A DNA stretch of 64,000 nt, from NCBI GenBank assembly GCA_004431415.1, contig QPMI01000643.1, positions 1 through 64,000 of the forward strand. Direction: 5' to 3'. The notes below the pieces were generated by a model. The model was not told where the DNA came from. It saw only the letters and a program-made list of their open reading frames with translations, and did no database searches. Made by a program: the position numbers and the translations under genes. The stretch comes from Cyanophora paradoxa. Its lineage: Eukaryota; Glaucocystophyceae; Cyanophorales; Cyanophoraceae. This document shows, one piece after another, positions 63,301 through 64,000 of the stretch (its first letter is position 1; every line of letters starts with the position of its first letter).

Positions 63301-64000
63301 ACGATGGTATCTTCATCAATTCTACGGATTTGTGGAAGACCCTTCAAACCCAATACCAAGAGATGATAATAAACTACTCATCAAGACTCAGGAACTACAA
63401 GTAACAGGGATGAACTTAGCAACCACCGATGGTGTAGCAGCATTATTGACAGATCGCACAACATCAAATGTTGTAAAAGGATGGTTAAATGAATACACCA
63501 CTTCAAATGTTGTGAGGGGTTGGATAGCAGATTCAGAAGCGTTGTTAGACAACTACTTACCATTAACAGGTGGAACTATCACAGGAAATCTTAACGTGAG
63601 CAATCAAGGAAACACTGACAGCAAACTAAAAATTTATGAGAACACTTTTAAATTGGATTATTTGGATGTCTCAACATTTGATGTCCTTTCAGTTCTTAAT
63701 GTTTTAATTTGGATTAATGCGAAAGATCACGCTCACTGGAAAGATGGCTCAGTAGTTTCTAACCTGATTAACAAAGCAACATTTAACGACATTGATAATA
63801 ACCCTGAGACGCCCAATTTTGTCAATGGGATTCTTAATGTTGCTGGGAACACCACACAAATCAGAACAAGTGGTGGTCGAAATAACAAACCTTATTATAA
63901 TTCGTATCCTACAATAAACTACCTCTTTTCAACTTCTGTTTCTTATCAGGGGTATGATGCTGAAATGTTCATGAGCCAAACTTCACAGCAACGTTTAACT
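60387..64000 (+). CDS. Virion fibre protein with phage-like repeats and LamG-like lectin modules; frameshift, runs off window
   Basis: The first frame (880 residues, to 63,029) has an N-terminal anchor shared with element A (KATRRRPRKLK; GRLIFNVQDEQGKQNTGL). At about 61,500-61,770 come four to five repeats of the type H-x-H-D-W-D-E-I-x-x-x-P-x-x-F-P-P-x-D-H-R-H, as in phage tail fibres. Then follow YVTETE-YATT shaft repeats and YLPLTGGTITGDL. A LamG/concanavalin-like module follows, spanning a frame change near 63,010 and ending LYSLRWYLHQFYG. A second unit (TSNVVRGW, YLPLTGGTITGNL) starts another lectin-like module that leaves the window. Likely trimeric receptor-binding fibre. The frame change is either an error in a GGG run or real truncation. 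Confidence 0.7.

Larger units (their letters stand above)
42516..64000. mobile_element. Element B: largely intact Polinton-like provirus (right end outside window)
   Basis: At least 21.5 kb. It contains SpeD, DD35E integrase, protein-primed-type DNA polymerase, TV-Pol/SF3 helicase, a non-coding hairpin-array region, coiled coil, ATPase, MCP, two minor capsid proteins, patatin and fibre. Two frameshifts were seen (MCP and fibre), plus one suspected in a small acidic ORF; long genes such as the polymerase (1,031 residues), helicase (757) and patatin (518) are fully open. The left boundary is placed where the host FN3-like reading frame loses similarity. GC content is clearly lower than in the flanking host gene. 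Confidence 0.85.

Noticed and set aside
1-64000. One giant virus instead of two elements
   Set aside because: Structural genes and integrase are duplicated and in mirror orientation, and an intron-containing host gene lies between them.
1-64000. tRNA or rRNA genes
   Set aside because: No cloverleaf-like A/B-box arrangement or rRNA-like stretch was noticed by reading; a covariance-model scan would be needed to exclude them.

Overview
The window is nuclear DNA of a eukaryote, most likely a unicellular alga or other protist. It has short GT-AG introns, a very large GC-rich gene for an extracellular multidomain protein, and no bacterial gene organisation. Two integrated Polinton/Maverick-like (polinton-like-virus-class) elements flank this host segment. 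Neither element is complete here: element A runs off the left edge and element B off the right edge. Their integrase-side ends face each other across about 24 kb of host DNA.

Element A (1 to about 18.6 kb) carries, left to right: fibre and surface genes, an AdoMet-decarboxylase (SpeD) homologue, a patatin lipase, two paralogous minor-capsid-like genes, the major capsid protein (MCP), the packaging ATPase, a coiled-coil protein, small genes, a polymerase-SF1 helicase-HNH fusion, an integrase with one catalytic position changed, and a tandem DUF5710-like gene. Many of its genes are broken by single-base frameshifts.

Host segment (about 18.6-42.5 kb): a zone of about 290-bp direct repeats, a previously untracked spliced AT-hook gene (19,994-21,450), then a giant REJ-like plus fibronectin-III-like gene. 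Inside that gene a 2,658-bp unit (886 codons, nine FN3-like domains) is tandemly repeated about 3.3 times. The reading frame stops resembling FN3 at about 42,515, where element B begins.

Element B (about 42.5 kb to the end) is mostly intact: SpeD, a DD35E integrase, a protein-primed-type family B polymerase, three forward genes ending in a TV-Pol-like/SF3 helicase fusion, a 2-kb non-coding control region with two hairpin arrays, then the same structural block as element A in mirror orientation (coiled coil, ATPase, MCP, divergent minor capsid pair, patatin, fibre).

The two elements share a homologous virion-building module and integrase, but their replication enzymes appear unrelated. This is modular exchange inside one virus-like lineage. 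The patatins carry a C-terminal discoidin-like domain, and the fibres carry phage-like LPLTGGT and HxHxW motifs plus LamG-like lectin modules. I saw no adenovirus-type maturation protease in either element. All family calls come from reading motifs and comparing the two elements; no database search was run.
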